This document shows positions 63,467 through 64,000 of a DNA stretch of 64,000 nt, piece by piece. The DNA lies in the NCBI RefSeq assembly GCF_031846165.1, contig NZ_JAVRIE010000002.1:620001-684000 (forward strand). The letters run 5' to 3'. The position numbers and the translations under genes were made by a program. The first letter of the stretch is position 1; each line of letters starts with the position of its first letter. Origin of the DNA: Glaciecola blandensis (GTDB taxonomy: Bacteria > Pseudomonadota > Gammaproteobacteria > Enterobacterales > Alteromonadaceae). The notes beneath the pieces are model-generated. The model was not told the origin of the DNA and searched no databases. It saw only the letters and a list, made by a program, of their open reading frames with translations.

Positions 63467-63484
63467 AGATAAAGACTAATCAGC

Positions 63485-64000
63485 CTATTGGCAGATTAGC
63501 TTCCAGCCCGCTTTATGTTGTAGCCATGTTTCGTGAATCAGTTCAGCATGCACCAAGGGGTGGGCTAGAAGTACACCGTCGCCAAATGACAGCGTCCATT
63601 GACTGCCTTTTACTGCTAGCGTCGGAGCTGGGATCGTATCATCTCGGCGACGAGTGCATAAAATGACAGATATACGAACGATGCGCAGAGCATTGATAAG
63701 CATTTCTTTAAAGTCATCTTGATAATTATCAAAAACACTCAAATCAATTTCTTGACGATGCATACCCACTAAGTCGCGGATAAACATTCTTTGCAGCGTT
63801 GTAAATCCGGTGAGTTCTACATGGGTCAATATGTACGCGCCGTGTTCATGGAATTTCTTATATCCAACATGCAAGCCTAATTCGTGCAATGCGGCGGCAC
63901 TGGATATCAGCGCTTCAGTATCAAAGTCGCAAAAATTACTCTGCTGACACATTTGACGACATAAACTGATAGCGACTTTTTTCACTCGATCGCTTTGTGC
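63485..64000 (-). CDS. ppx: Exopolyphosphatase Ppx/GppA family (5' end outside window)
   Basis: The frame is open to the window edge; about 171 C-terminal codons are present. The visible part matches the HD-like C-terminal domain of Ppx: SAAALHELGLHVGYKKFHEHGAYILTH in its first half, then VGMHRQEIDLSVF and WTLSFGDGVLLAHPLV. Ppx removes terminal phosphate from polyphosphate; GppA acts on pppGpp. The N-terminal actin-like domain needed to tell them apart is outside the window. Confidence 0.85.
   Translation of the reverse strand, partial: AQSDRVKKVAISLCRQMCQQSNFCDFDTEALISSAAALHELGLHVGYKKFHEHGAYILTHVELTGFTTLQRMFIRDLVGMHRQEIDLSVFDNYQDDFKEMLINALRIVRISVILCTRRRDDTIPAPTLAVKGSQWTLSFGDGVLLAHPLVHAELIHETWLQHKAGWKLICQ

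Noticed and set aside
1..64000. CRISPR arrays, rRNA and tRNA genes, intact insertion sequences
   Set aside because: No regularly spaced repeats, no rRNA-like sequence and no clear tRNA cloverleaf were seen; the only mobile trace is the broken integrase.

Overview
The window reads as a chromosomal segment of a marine, Gram-negative gammaproteobacterium, most like the Alteromonadales. The glnA-ntrB-ntrC locus with NtrC and sigma-54 sites, the ubiE-ubiJ-ubiB cluster, prlC, gor, rlmF, the paraquat-inducible (pqi/let) transport genes, several RND pumps and an alginate lyase all fit that group. Assignments rest on motifs read by eye; no database search was possible.

Left part (1-26.9 kb). A partial YceI-type gene is followed by the nitrogen-regulation locus: two NtrC boxes and a sigma-54 promoter before glnA, a terminator after it, a small secreted DUF4124 protein, and ntrBC with its own NtrC box. 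A lone type IV prepilin and an ArgO-type exporter follow. Next is a xylose locus (xylB-xylA facing xylR, with a palindrome between), then an RDD membrane protein, RlmF, a nitroreductase, a PL7 alginate lyase with an extra discoidin-like domain, a divergent SRAP protein, a cytochrome c'-like protein, a zinc-ribbon protein with a small membrane partner, a VOC protein facing a WYL regulator across a perfect palindrome, a thioesterase, a rhomboid protease, a putative porin and a four-gene pqi-type lipid transport operon in which the PqiA-like subunit is split in two.

Middle (27-42.6 kb). An RND pump with its TetR regulator is followed by an accessory stretch (about 31.9-36.0 kb). It contains the decayed remains of a tyrosine recombinase. 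Directly abutting these is a 500-residue AFG1/ZapE-family ATPase that looks eukaryotic: mitochondrial-type presequence, low-complexity insertions, and locally GC-rich DNA. A BAAT-like lipoprotein hydrolase and a parDE toxin-antitoxin pair come next. Then a TetR-controlled operon encodes three oxidoreductase-like proteins (FAD protein, DUF2855, PanE/ApbA-like) of unknown pathway, followed by yaeQ and small genes.

Right part (42.6-64 kb). A YeiB-like membrane protein, a three-gene RND system (one adaptor, two different permeases), an acyl-CoA thioesterase, glutathione reductase, oligopeptidase A, a Tag-like DNA glycosylase, an unrecognised ABC pair, the ubiquinone genes ubiE-ubiJ-ubiB, a LEA-type lipoprotein, a secreted catalase-like peroxidase, and the C-terminal part of an exopolyphosphatase cut by the window end. 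The most unusual feature is the eukaryote-like AFG1 gene at 32.2-33.8 kb. The TetR/FAD/DUF2855/PanE operon is the best candidate for an uncharacterised bacterial pathway.
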